A DNA stretch of 34,184 bases from CAZXIC01 sp964640195 (lineage in GTDB: Archaea > Iainarchaeota > Iainarchaeia > Iainarchaeales > GCA-2688035), in assembly GCA_964640195.1 (NCBI GenBank), contig CAZXIC010000010.1, forward strand, positions 1-34,184, read 5' to 3'. The translations under genes and the position numbers were made by a program. This document shows, in pieces, positions 22,355 through 30,289 of this stretch (position 1 is its first letter; the number at the start of each line of letters is the position of its first letter). A model generated the notes under the pieces. The model worked only from the letters and a program-made list of their open reading frames with translations. It had not been told where the DNA came from and did no database searches.

Positions 22355-22429
22355 TGGTACAGCTTTTCTTTTTTCTAAAAAGAAAAGGTGTCTCAAGCCG
22401 AGTGCGTTTAACCGCTCCGCCACGCTGGC

Positions 22430-22732
22430 ATAATAACTTTAGCTGAAAGAAACTATTTAAAGGAAACGAATTTCTTCCCTAGGGCTGCGACAGCGCCGTG
22501 AAAATTAGGGGATTTAAATGTCTTTCTGTGAAAAAAAGGTTCAAAAGAAGCAGGGGGAAAGTGTTATGAGGCAAGTCAGGGAACCGCTCAGCCATTCTTT
22601 ACAGAAAGGCCGGCGAGAAAAATGCTTCGCAGTGCGGTATGGCTTGCCTCCTTAACTCCCAACACGCTATATACTAAGCCTTTTGTTTTTAAATACCTTT
22701 CCCTAGAAAATCTTGGCGGGGCTTGGTGCAGC
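22430..22732. other. About 300-nt intergenic region
   Basis: It contains the tRNA-Ser(UGA) promoter on the minus strand (near 22452-22460) and, on the plus strand, TATA-like sites near 22507-22518, 22667-22673 and 22687-22698. The last is the likeliest promoter for the following operon, leaving a leader of about 15-40 nt. A 29-codon ORF at 22566 has no support. I see no RNA gene here. Confidence 0.4.
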
Positions 22733-23122
22733 ATGCGACAGAAAATCCTGATTGAGGCAGGAAAATTCGCGTTTGAGGCAGAGCTTAATGACAAGATGTC
22801 CAAGGAAACTTGCAAGAAGGTTGTGGAAGCGCTCCCAGTTGAATCCAAAGCACAGGTTTGGGGCGAAGAGGTGTACTTTTCTGTTGGTTTTGGGCACCAA
22901 CCAGAGAATGCTACGACAGACGTGAGGGTTGGCGACATTGCCTTTTGGCCTGACGGACCGGCAATTGCAATCTTCTTTGGCAAAACCCCAATGAGCAAGG
23001 GAGAAAAGCCAGTTCCGTACAGCGAATGCAATGTTGTTGGCAGGCTGCTTGACGTTGCAGGCGACAGGGAAAAGCTGCTGCAGGTGAAGCAGGGCGAAAG
23101 GGTTGTTGTCAGGAAGCTTTAG
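22733..23122 (+). CDS. Cyclophilin-like fold protein (TM1367-like family)
   Basis: 129 aa from the ATG at 22733. An ATG 111 nt upstream is rejected because its extra residues have no family match and would cross the promoter. Motifs: FEAELNDKMSKETCKKVVEALP, WGEEVYFSVGF, VRVGDIAFWPDGPAIAIFFG, and VVGRLLDVAGDREKLLQVKQGERV. These are features of the small bacterial/archaeal cyclophilin-like domain (Pfam DUF/Cyclophil_like), a beta barrel without established isomerase activity. It precedes mtnA by 10 nt, with the mtnA Shine-Dalgarno sequence at its stop codon, so the three genes 22733-24845 form an operon. The biochemical role is unknown. Confidence 0.85.
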   Translation: MRQKILIEAGKFAFEAELNDKMSKETCKKVVEALPVESKAQVWGEEVYFSVGFGHQPENATTDVRVGDIAFWPDGPAIAIFFGKTPMSKGEKPVPYSECNVVGRLLDVAGDREKLLQVKQGERVVVRKL

Positions 23123-23132
23123 GTGAGATGCA

Positions 23133-24236
23133 GTGAACATTGAAGGAAAGCATTACCGCACGATTTGGGTAAAGGAAGGCGATGAAAAGGCCGTGCAGGT
23201 AATTGACCAGAGATGGCTTCCGCACAAATTCGTTGTAGAGGATTTAAAGACTGTTAGTGAGGCGGCAAAGGCAATAAAGGAAATGCATGTATGTGGCGCA
23301 GGCCTTGTTGGCGCAGCAGCTGGCTACGGCATGTACCTTGCTGCTCTGGAGGCGCCTGAGGAGGGCTTTGATGCAGCAATGAGGGCATCTGGCGAGAAGC
23401 TGAAGGCGACAAGGCCGACTGCAGTAAACCTTTCCAGGGCTGTGGAAAGGCAGCTGAAGGCAATGGCTGCGGGAAAAAGCAGGGGGGAGAAAGTGAAGAT
23501 TGCATTTGAGGAAGCCGAAAAGATTGCTGACGAGGACTCTGAATTCTGCAGGCGCTTAGGGGAACACGGCTTAAAAATAATTGAGGAAATTGCAGAGAAG
23601 AAGGGCGGCGAGACTGTCAATATCATGACGCACTGCAATGCAGGCTGGCTTGCATTCGTAGACTATGGAAGTGCCACTGCACCTATCTATGCAGCCTTTG
23701 GCAAGGGAATAAAGGTCCATGTTTGGGTGAGTGAAACAAGGCCCTGGAACCAGGGGGCAAGGCTTACCGCCTGGGAGCTGGGGCAGCACGGCGTGCCGCA
23801 TACAGTGATAGCTGACAATGCTGCGGGGCACCTGATGCAACACAGCCTGGTTGACTTGGTCATTGTCGGCGCAGACAGGGTTACAAGGGCAGGCGATGCA
23901 GCAAACAAGGTCGGCACTTATCTGAAGGCATTGGCTGCAAAGGACAACAAAATCCCTTTTTACGTTGCATTGCCTTCCTCAACCTTTGACTGGAGCATGG
24001 CGGACGGCGTGAAGGAGATTCCAATAGAGCAAAGAGGGCAAGAGGAAGTAAAATACATTCAAGGTCTCTGCAACGGAGAAATAAAGAGAGTGCTTTTGAC
24101 ACCGGAAAGGAGCAAGGCAGCGAATTACGCCTTTGATGTAACGCCGGCAAGGCTTGTGACAGGGCTAATCACTGAGAGGGGCATTTGCAGGGCAGATGAG
24201 GAAAGCATTCTGTCCTTGTTTCCGGAAAAAAGGTAA
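23133..24236 (+). CDS. mtnA: S-methyl-5-thioribose-1-phosphate isomerase
   Basis: Converts methylthioribose 1-phosphate to methylthioribulose 1-phosphate, in methionine salvage or the related DHAP shunt. 367 aa, normal length for the eIF2B-like fold. Motifs: HVCGAGLVGAAAGYGMYLA, MTHCNAGWLAFVDYGSA (catalytic Cys about 170), ETRPWNQGARLTAWELG, GADRVTRAGDAANKVGTY (catalytic Asp) and FYVALPSSTFDW. The ETRP...QGARLTAWEL signature favours MtnA over ribose-1,5-bisphosphate isomerase. The GTG start follows AGGTGA by a few bases. An aldolase-family gene follows after 6 nt, which supports the pathway assignment. Confidence 0.92.
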   Translation: MNIEGKHYRTIWVKEGDEKAVQVIDQRWLPHKFVVEDLKTVSEAAKAIKEMHVCGAGLVGAAAGYGMYLAALEAPEEGFDAAMRASGEKLKATRPTAVNLSRAVERQLKAMAAGKSRGEKVKIAFEEAEKIADEDSEFCRRLGEHGLKIIEEIAEKKGGETVNIMTHCNAGWLAFVDYGSATAPIYAAFGKGIKVHVWVSETRPWNQGARLTAWELGQHGVPHTVIADNAAGHLMQHSLVDLVIVGADRVTRAGDAANKVGTYLKALAAKDNKIPFYVALPSSTFDWSMADGVKEIPIEQRGQEEVKYIQGLCNGEIKRVLLTPERSKAANYAFDVTPARLVTGLITERGICRADEESILSLFPEKR

Positions 24237-24242
24237 TCTAAG

Positions 24243-24845
24243 ATGAATGAAGAGGGCGTTATAAAATTCAGCTATGATTGGGAAAAGAAGCCGATTGCCA
24301 TTGAAAACTTCGCTGAGCTCAATGCCTGGAGAAACAGGATGTACAGGGCTGGGTTGATTGGCGTGTCTGAAAACGGCATTGGCTTTGGAAACATTAGTGC
24401 AAGGATTGGAAAATCAAGCCAGTTTATAATCAGCGGCAGCGGAACTGGCAGCATTGAATCTTTAACAAAGCAGCATTATAGCAGGGTCGTTGAATTTGAT
24501 TTGGAAAAAAGCTGGATAAAGTGCATCGGGCAGGTAAAGGCATCATCTGAATCCCTGAGCCATGCAGCCATCTACCGCTGGGATAAGGAAGCAGGCGCGG
24601 TTATTCACGCCCACAGCCTTGCCTTGTGGAAAAGGATGCTTGGCAGGGTTCCGGAAACTGGGAAGGGCGCTGACTACGGCACGCCGGAATTGGCTGCGGA
24701 AATATCCAGACTGTTTAGGGAAACAGATGTAAAAGAGAAAAAAATCATCGTTACCGCGGGGCACCGGGAAGGGCTTATTTCCTTCGGCAAAAATCTGCGG
24801 GAAGCAGGCAGCATTCTGCTAGAATACTTACACGGAAAGAAGTAG
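24243..24845 (+). CDS. Class II aldolase/adducin family protein, MtnB- or Ald2-like
   Basis: 200 aa, a metal-dependent aldolase or dehydratase domain. Motifs: ENGIGFGNISARIG, FIISGSGTGSIESL, VKASSESLSHAAIYRW, AVIHAHSLALWKRM (metal-binding HxH) and VTAGHREGLISFG (third His). Next to mtnA, the likely substrate is methylthioribulose 1-phosphate: either dehydrated (MtnB, methionine salvage) or cleaved to DHAP and an aldehyde (Ald2 of the DHAP shunt). No mtnK, mtnP or later salvage genes are in the window, so the two options cannot be separated. The stop abuts the convergent nnrD stop. Confidence 0.85.
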   Translation: MNEEGVIKFSYDWEKKPIAIENFAELNAWRNRMYRAGLIGVSENGIGFGNISARIGKSSQFIISGSGTGSIESLTKQHYSRVVEFDLEKSWIKCIGQVKASSESLSHAAIYRWDKEAGAVIHAHSLALWKRMLGRVPETGKGADYGTPELAAEISRLFRETDVKEKKIIVTAGHREGLISFGKNLREAGSILLEYLHGKK

Positions 24846-25643
24846 CTAACCCTTTTCCAGCTTCTTTTTCGCTTCGGGCAGCTTGTTCATCAAATCATGC
24901 GCGTTCCACATGCTGCCTTTTTCTTTCAGTAGCATCTCCGCGGCTTTTCCGTTGAGGAAGCATGCAGCCTTTGCCGAAAGGAGCAGCGGGTTCTTTGCCG
25001 CAAAGCCAGCCACCAACCCAGCCAAAATGTCCCCTGTTCCTCCTGTCGTCATTCCTGCGTTGCCTGTTCTGTTTTCAATTATCTGCTTGCCATCGCTGAT
25101 GTAGTCTGTCTTACCTTTCAGAATCACAATGCAGTTGAATTTTTTTGCAGCCCTGAGCACGTTTTGCTTTTTTGCCTGCATTTTGAACAGCTGTTTGAAT
25201 TCGCTTGCATGCGGCGTCACAATGCAGTTGCTGTGCAGCCACCTTGGCTCAAGCAATCGCAGGGCTGTTGCATCCAAGACAAAGCGCTTGCCTTTGTTTT
25301 TTGAAATCAGGCTGTGCAGCAGGTCCCTCATCCTCTGAGTGTGCTCAAGCCCAGGCCCGATGAGAATTGAATCAACGGAAGGCAGAACTGTTTTTATGTG
25401 GTTGAACTCAAAAACAATGAATTCAGGGGAAGCCTTTTTCACTGTGAGCAGATTTTCTTTTGCCGTTGCAAAATAAACCAAATCAACCAGCCTGCTTGCA
25501 GTCAAGCCCGCAAATATCGCTGCGCCGTGGTATAACCTGCTGCCTGCAACAACCAGGACAACGCCGTTTTCGCCCTTGTGGCTTTTCTTCTTCCTCTTAG
25601 CCAGTTTTAGCAGGTCTGCCTTTGAGGTCTTATGCTCCAGCAT
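24846..25643 (-). CDS. nnrD: ADP-dependent NAD(P)HX dehydratase, stand-alone domain
   Basis: Repairs hydrated NADH/NADPH. 265 aa, ribokinase-like YjeF C-terminal domain. Motifs: GVVLVVAGSRLYHGAAIFAG, ILIGPGLEH, VTPHASEF, VILKGKTDYISDG and TTGGTGDILAGLVAG. In many organisms this domain is fused to the NAD(P)HX epimerase (NnrE); here the epimerase part is absent. It starts at the ATG at 25643 with an A/T-rich TATA-like box about 17-27 nt upstream, in a region shared with the divergent glycosidase-like gene. Confidence 0.93.
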   Translation of the reverse strand: MLEHKTSKADLLKLAKRKKKSHKGENGVVLVVAGSRLYHGAAIFAGLTASRLVDLVYFATAKENLLTVKKASPEFIVFEFNHIKTVLPSVDSILIGPGLEHTQRMRDLLHSLISKNKGKRFVLDATALRLLEPRWLHSNCIVTPHASEFKQLFKMQAKKQNVLRAAKKFNCIVILKGKTDYISDGKQIIENRTGNAGMTTGGTGDILAGLVAGFAAKNPLLLSAKAACFLNGKAAEMLLKEKGSMWNAHDLMNKLPEAKKKLEKG

Positions 25644-25710
25644 AAAAAAAGCATCAATTATTAAATACGAAAAGCATAAAATCTATTGGTGGCAGCATAG
25701 CCTGCTTGGG

Positions 25711-26823
25711 TTGGTTTGGTTGAACACGATTGTTAAGAATGCCTACGAAATCGCGTTAAATGACTTGAGGAAATGCTACACTGAGAAAGGCATTCTTGCA
25801 GGGAGAAAAAGCAAGAGGTACAGGCAGTACTGGGCAAGAAACAGCTTTTTCGCCTCCCTAGGTGCGCTGAGGGCTGGGGACAGCGAGCAGGTCAAGCGCA
25901 ACCTGCAGCTTTTTGCGTCGCTGCAGAACAAAAACGGCATGCTGCCAAACCAGATAAGCCAGAACCTCAAGCCGAGGTACAGGCTGCTGATCGGCAGCGT
26001 CATCGACAGCACTGCCCTGTTTGTGGTTGCTTTGTACGAATACGTGAAAGAGACGCAGGACATGCAGTTTGCAAGGCAGAATTTTTTGTCTGTCAGGAAA
26101 GCGATTGAATTCCTGCGGTCCAAGGACAGGGACAACGATTTCCTGGTTGAGGAAAGGGTTTTTGCGAACTGGGCTGACAGCGTGCTGCGCTTTGGCAACG
26201 TGCTGTACACTAACTGCTGCTACTACAAGGCGCTGCTGTCTGCCGGTGAACTATGCTCGTTGGTGAAAGAAAACAGCCTGGCTGCAAAGTACAGGCGGCT
26301 TGCTGCAAAAACCAAAGAGAAAATCAACGGAATGTTCTGGCAGGGTAACTATTACTTGGACTGGATTGACTTCAGGAGGCATGATTTCTTTGCATGCGAC
26401 GGCAACCTGCTTGCAATCGACTGGGCTATTGCCGACAAGGAGCAGAGCCAGATGATTCTGAACAAAATAAAACAGCACCAGCTGAATAAGGTGCCCCTGC
26501 AGACAAACTATCCTCTCTATCCACTGTGGAGGATTCCACCAACGCTGCTGCCATTGATGGAGTACCATTACCACAACGGCAGCAGCTGGCCTTGGCTCGG
26601 CTGCCTGAACGCGATTGCGCTGCGAAAAGTGGGCTGGAAAAATGATGCAAAAAGGGAGTTGAAGGGCGTCGCAGGGCTCATCAACGAAAACGGCACAGTG
26701 CACGAGGTGTTCGGGCAGAACGGAAAGCCAATAAGGAGCCTGTTTCTCAGGTCAGAAAGCCCTTTTGCCTGGAACGCGGGCTTTTTTGTGAGGGCAGTGC
26801 ACGAACTGCATCAGAAGGAGTGA
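25711..26823 (+). CDS. (alpha/alpha)6-barrel glycosidase-like protein (amylo-alpha-1,6-glucosidase/GH100-like)
   Basis: About 370 aa. The sequence AYEIALNDLRKCYTEKGILA...YRQYWARNSFFASLGALRAGD matches the opening of debranching-enzyme and neutral-invertase-like six-hairpin glycosidases, where WARDS carries an acid; here it is WARNS. Later motifs are MLPNQIS, GSVIDSTALFVVALYEY, FANWADSVLRFGN, YLDWIDFRRHDFFACDGNLLA, HYHNGSSWPWLGCLNAIAL and ESPFAWNAGFFVRAV. The start is uncertain: the frame is open from 25576, but that overlaps nnrD and the shared promoter, so TTG at 25711 or 25720 is chosen. No signal peptide is convincing. It may act on storage glycans or sucrose-like sugars in the cytosol. Confidence 0.82.
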   Translation: MVWLNTIVKNAYEIALNDLRKCYTEKGILAGRKSKRYRQYWARNSFFASLGALRAGDSEQVKRNLQLFASLQNKNGMLPNQISQNLKPRYRLLIGSVIDSTALFVVALYEYVKETQDMQFARQNFLSVRKAIEFLRSKDRDNDFLVEERVFANWADSVLRFGNVLYTNCCYYKALLSAGELCSLVKENSLAAKYRRLAAKTKEKINGMFWQGNYYLDWIDFRRHDFFACDGNLLAIDWAIADKEQSQMILNKIKQHQLNKVPLQTNYPLYPLWRIPPTLLPLMEYHYHNGSSWPWLGCLNAIALRKVGWKNDAKRELKGVAGLINENGTVHEVFGQNGKPIRSLFLRSESPFAWNAGFFVRAVHELHQKE

Positions 26824-26871
26824 AAGGGCTTAATTTTGTGTTTTTAACGACTTGCCTTCAAAGGCGATTAA

Positions 26872-27714
26872 ATGCTTGGCTTTTTGTTTGCCGTTGTCTC
26901 CTTGCTTGGCTTTGGCGGCTCTGCTGTTTTCCTTAAAAAGCCAGTCCAGCGGCTTGGGGTGTTTCCCGCTATTTTGACAAATTACCTTTTTACTTCAATC
27001 CTAACATTTGCTTCTGTTCTTGTTTTTGGCTCACTCGCCCTGCCTTCGCCTGAAATCGCACTGTTGTTGCTTGCAACGGTTTTTGTTGGAACCATAGCGA
27101 TAGTTGCATTTTTCAAGGCCGTGGAAGATGGTGAACTGTCAATTGTTGCGCCTGTTGCAAAAACAAGCGTTATAGTGACAGTCGCGGTTTCAATGGCTTT
27201 TTTTGGCGAGGTACTGACAGCAGTGCAGGCGGCTGGCATGGCAGTAGTTATTGCAGCGGCGATTGCGGTTGGAACAGAGGGCCAGGGGATTAAGAGGCTT
27301 GAGAGGGGTATAAGCTATTCCATCATGACTGCTGTTGGCTGGGGGCTGTTTTTTGCGATGCTGAAACCCCTTGTTGCTGAGATGGGGCCGTTCAACGCGG
27401 CTTTTTATACGGAAGCGGGGATTTTTGCGCTGCTGGTTGCCTTTGTAGTTGCCACAAAACAGAAAATCCTTTTTAATGCTGATGCGGCAAAAGGCATTTT
27501 TGTGAGGGCTGTCCTTTTGACAGTTGCTGCGGTAACATACAACTTTGCTATATCCCTTATCGGCGTGGCAATAAGCGCTACCTTTATTGCAGCCTCGCCT
27601 GCAGTCATAGCAATACTCTCAAAGCTTTACCTCAAAGAAGAAATTCAGGCATACAAATACGTTGGCATAGCCGGTATAGTAGTCGGCTTGGCGATGCTTG
27701 CCCTGGGCCAATAA
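26872..27714 (+). CDS. DMT superfamily transporter, EamA family
   Basis: 280 aa with ten predicted membrane helices in two EamA halves. The first begins LGFLFAVVSLLGFGGSAVFLKK and the second begins near residue 146 (ISYSIMTAVGWGLFFAMLKP). The end, AVIAILSKLYLKEEIQAYKYVGIAGIVVGLAML, is the typical EamA closing segment. The family exports or imports amino acids, nucleotide sugars or other small metabolites; the substrate is not visible. A single gene 48 nt after its neighbour, with a weak T/A-rich element (about 26832-26845) as a possible promoter. Confidence 0.92.
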   Translation: MLGFLFAVVSLLGFGGSAVFLKKPVQRLGVFPAILTNYLFTSILTFASVLVFGSLALPSPEIALLLLATVFVGTIAIVAFFKAVEDGELSIVAPVAKTSVIVTVAVSMAFFGEVLTAVQAAGMAVVIAAAIAVGTEGQGIKRLERGISYSIMTAVGWGLFFAMLKPLVAEMGPFNAAFYTEAGIFALLVAFVVATKQKILFNADAAKGIFVRAVLLTVAAVTYNFAISLIGVAISATFIAASPAVIAILSKLYLKEEIQAYKYVGIAGIVVGLAMLALGQ

Positions 27715-27768
27715 TTTTTCAAAACAGCGAAGCGCTTTTAAACAAGTTTAATTATTCTATTCCTTAAG

Positions 27769-28674
27769 ATGGACTGCATTGAAGCGGAAGGGATATTCAA
27801 GAGCTATGAGGATGTTGAGGCAGTAAAGAACATTGGCTTCAGCGTCAAGGACAGCGAGGTGTTCGGCCTGCTCGGGCCGAATGGCGCGGGAAAGACCACT
27901 GCAATCAGGATGCTGCTGGACATAATAAAGCCTGACAGGGGCAGCATAAAAATTTTTGGGAGGCATTTTAGCGAGGAAACAAAGTCAAGGATTGGCTACC
28001 TGCCTGAGGAAAGGGGGCTGTACGAAGAGCTGACAGTCATGCAGAACCTGCGCTATCTTGCAGCCCTGAAAGGCGCACAACCTGCTGCTGCAAGAAAGAG
28101 GGCTTTGCTGATGCTGAAGGAAGTTTCTTTGTCTGACTTTGCCGATAAAAGGCTCGGGATGCTGAGCAAGGGAATGAAGCAGTTGGTGCAGTTGATTGCC
28201 ACCCTGATTCATGAGCCGAGACTGCTTATATTGGACGAGCCCTTCTCTGGGCTTGACCCTGCGAACAGGGAAGTAGTCAAGAAAATCATCCTGGAGCAAA
28301 AAAGGCAGGGCAAAACAATCGTTTTAAGCACCCATATGATGAACGAGGTTGAAGAGTTGTGTGACAGGATTTTGATGATTAATCTTGGCAGGAGGGTATT
28401 GTACGGCAGCTTGGATGACATAAAGGCAAGATACGCAAGCAACTGCGTTTACATTGAGTTCACCGGCCGGTTGCCTGCTTTGGATGGGATTGAGAAGGGA
28501 AACATAAGGAAGAACAGTGCTGAGCTTTACCTGCGTGTTGACACAACGCCGCAGCAGCTGTTGCGGCAGTTGGTGGAAAACAGCGTGAATGTAAGGAGAT
28601 TTGATGTAAGGGAAATGAGCCTGAACCAGATATTCATCCAATTGGCGGGGGCGGAAAAATGGATAAAAGTTTGA
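27769..28674 (+). CDS. ABC exporter ATP-binding protein, NatA-like
   Basis: 301 aa. Walker A GPNGAGKTT, Q-loop region GYLPEERGLYEELTV, signature LSKGMKQ, Walker B LLILDEPFSGLDP and H-loop LSTHMMNEVEELCDRI. A C-terminal extension (about 225-301) resembles the DUF4162 tail of Na+-exporter ATPases. It overlaps the permease start by 16 bp, a sign of coupled translation. A TATA-like CTTTTAAAC lies about 27-35 nt upstream of the ATG. Together with the next gene it forms a second ABC-2 exporter, of a different type from that at 3951-6804. Confidence 0.93.
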   Translation: MDCIEAEGIFKSYEDVEAVKNIGFSVKDSEVFGLLGPNGAGKTTAIRMLLDIIKPDRGSIKIFGRHFSEETKSRIGYLPEERGLYEELTVMQNLRYLAALKGAQPAAARKRALLMLKEVSLSDFADKRLGMLSKGMKQLVQLIATLIHEPRLLILDEPFSGLDPANREVVKKIILEQKRQGKTIVLSTHMMNEVEELCDRILMINLGRRVLYGSLDDIKARYASNCVYIEFTGRLPALDGIEKGNIRKNSAELYLRVDTTPQQLLRQLVENSVNVRRFDVREMSLNQIFIQLAGAEKWIKV

Positions 28675-29531
28675 AGGTTGCCCTGCACGAGTTCAGGGTC
28701 AACAGCAGGAGGAAGGAATACATCTTCTTTGCCTTTGTTTTGCCAGCGGGGCTCTTGCTTATTGTGGCATTGTTTTCTCTGGGCGGGAACCAATTCACTT
28801 TGACGGATTTCAGGGAGATGCAGCAAAGCCATTGGTTTTTTGCGTTTCCCTCGACAATTGCAATGGTTTTCTCGCTTGCAATCTTTTTAAGCGCAAACTT
28901 TTTGCTGCAGGGCATTGCAATAGAGAAAGAAAACAGGATAATGGAGGTGCTGCTCAGCTCGATTTCTTTCAGGCAGTTGCTCACCGGAAAAATCCTTGGG
29001 CTGGCTTTGCTCGGGCTGATTCAGTTTTCCTCGTGGGTGACAGCAGGCACCTTGGTTGTTGCCTTCGCTGCCCCAGAGGTCCTTGCGAGGGCACTGGAAA
29101 AATTCATCGCAGTTGAAACAATTTTCCTCTACCTTGTTTTCTTCTTTCTGGGCTATATCCTGTACGCGTCGCTGCTTGCAGCCATAGGGGTATTGACAGA
29201 AACAAGGGGGGAAGCGCAGCAGATTGGCTCGCTGTTAACTGTTTTCGCATTGATTCCCGCAATAAGCACCATGTTCTTGGCGCAGGACGCCGCCACTCCC
29301 TATGCAAGTGCTTTGACGCTGTTCCCATTAACGGCGCCAATCACGGCAATGATTAGAATCTTTTTGCGCAGCCTGCCGATGCATGAAGCGCTTGCCAGCG
29401 TTTGCATAATGGCTGTTACAATAGCTGCAATAATCCTTGCAACCGCAAAGATTTTCAGGGCGGAACTGCTGATGTACGGCAAACGCTTTTCGGCATTGGA
29501 ACTGATAAGGCTCATAGTGAAAACAAAATAG
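28659..29531 (+). CDS. ABC-2 family permease, NatB-like
   Basis: 290 aa. One membrane helix near the N-terminus (about 22-42, YIFFAFVLPAGLLLIVALF), a short outer region, then five or six helices (about 60-275) including NFLLQGIAIEKENRIMEVLLSSISFRQLLTGKILG. That motif, acidic and basic residues before MEVLLSS, is typical of NatB-type permeases. The start overlaps the ATPase gene by 16 bp. Likely export of sodium or an unknown compound; the outer domain is shorter than in usual NatB. Confidence 0.9.
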   Translation: MDKSLKVALHEFRVNSRRKEYIFFAFVLPAGLLLIVALFSLGGNQFTLTDFREMQQSHWFFAFPSTIAMVFSLAIFLSANFLLQGIAIEKENRIMEVLLSSISFRQLLTGKILGLALLGLIQFSSWVTAGTLVVAFAAPEVLARALEKFIAVETIFLYLVFFFLGYILYASLLAAIGVLTETRGEAQQIGSLLTVFALIPAISTMFLAQDAATPYASALTLFPLTAPITAMIRIFLRSLPMHEALASVCIMAVTIAAIILATAKIFRAELLMYGKRFSALELIRLIVKTK

Positions 29532-29606
29532 TTCTCCTCCTCTGGAAGGCGGTTTAAGCAATAGCCTCTTTTAATGATTTTTGGGTAACAGTTACAATAG
29601 ATTAAA

Positions 29607-30215
29607 ATGAGGAAATTGTTTTTCGCATGCGCAATTGCGCTGCTTGTTTTTAGCGGGTGCGCACAGCAGCCAAGCGAAGGAGGTGGTGCTATGGCTGACG
29701 CGGCAGGAAAAAAAGTTTTGATGGTAATTGCCCCAAGCAATTTCAGGGATGAAGAGCTTTTTGACACAAAGGCAGAGTTGGAAGCGGCAGGCGCGGAAAC
29801 AACAATTGCGAGCAAGCAGGCTGGAACAATTACTGGAATGCTCGGCGGGGCAGCAGAGGCTGAGGTTGGATTGGGCAAAGTGAATGCCGCTGACTACGAT
29901 GCAGTAGTTTTCATCGGCGGAAGCGGTTCAAGCGCTTACTTCAATGACAGCACAGCCCAACAGATTGCAAAAGACGCTGTTGCAAAAGGCAAAGTGCTTG
30001 CAGCAATCTGCATCGCGCCAAGCATTCTTGCAAACGCTGGCATTTTGCAGGGGAAGAATGCAACGGCATTCAACAGCGAGGCAGGAAACCTCCAAAGCAA
30101 GGGCGCGAACTACACCGGCCAAGGTGTTACGGTAGATGGGAAAATCATTACGGCAGACGGCCCTGCTTCGGCAAGGCAGTTTGGCCGGGAAATAGCAAAG
30201 GTTTTACAGGGGTGA
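29607..30215 (+). CDS. DJ-1/PfpI family protein with a lipoprotein signal
   Basis: 202 aa. Residues 1-18 form a signal peptide with lipobox FSGC. The DJ-1 domain follows: KKVLMVIAPSNFRDEELFDT (conserved Glu), AADYDAVVFIGGSGSSAYF, VLAAICIAPSILANAGIL (nucleophile Cys, residue about 131) and VTVDGKIITADGPASARQFG. DJ-1 relatives act as glyoxalases, chaperones or proteases of low activity. A lipid-anchored form is unusual. A second ATG at 29691, just after the lipoprotein linker, is preceded by AAGGAGGTGG, so a soluble form starting MADAAGKKV could also be made. Confidence 0.9.
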   Translation: MRKLFFACAIALLVFSGCAQQPSEGGGAMADAAGKKVLMVIAPSNFRDEELFDTKAELEAAGAETTIASKQAGTITGMLGGAAEAEVGLGKVNAADYDAVVFIGGSGSSAYFNDSTAQQIAKDAVAKGKVLAAICIAPSILANAGILQGKNATAFNSEAGNLQSKGANYTGQGVTVDGKIITADGPASARQFGREIAKVLQG

Positions 30216-30219
30216 AAAT

Positions 30220-30289
30220 TGGACCCTGCGGGCAGCCTTTTAGAAAAAAGGCTGGCGAAAATTGGATGCTGAAAATTAGGCATGAAAAA
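30220..30289 (-). repeat. Copy of the tRNA-Ala 3' end plus hairpin spacer
   Basis: TGGACCCTGCGGG (30220-30232) repeats 30290-30302, the last 13 nt of tRNA-Ala including discriminator A73. Next to the copied fragment is a perfect 9-bp hairpin, 30233-30254 (CAGCCTTTT-AGAA-AAAAGGCTG). An A-rich spacer of about 35 nt with GAAAATT repeats follows. The layout (tRNA, spacer, hairpin, copied 3' end) is the same as at tRNA-Arg. Confidence 0.85.

Larger units (their letters stand above)
22135..22429 (-). tRNA. tRNA-Ser (UGA) with a long intron interrupted by the assembly gap
   Basis: Class II: acceptor GCCAGCG/CGCTGGC, anticodon stem CTCGG/CCGAG, loop CTTGAG + A giving TGA, variable arm GTGCC-TTT-GGCAC, T-loop TTCAAAT, discriminator G73. 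The intron spans 22182-22391 as drawn, including 100 N, so its true length is unknown. Bulges AG|A and AA|A with a 4-bp central helix fit a bulge-helix-bulge. The intron holds a perfect CTTTTCTTTT/AAAAGAAAAG hairpin (22363-22387) and an 11-bp tandem repeat. A TATA box (TTTAAATAG, about 22452-22460) is well placed. Confidence 0.9.

Noticed and set aside
22067..22446. ORFs with runs of X on both strands
   Set aside because: They read through the 100-N gap and the tRNA-Ser intron.
22566..22655. 29-codon ORF upstream of the cyclophilin-like gene
   Set aside because: Too short, with no recognisable features or clear promoter spacing.
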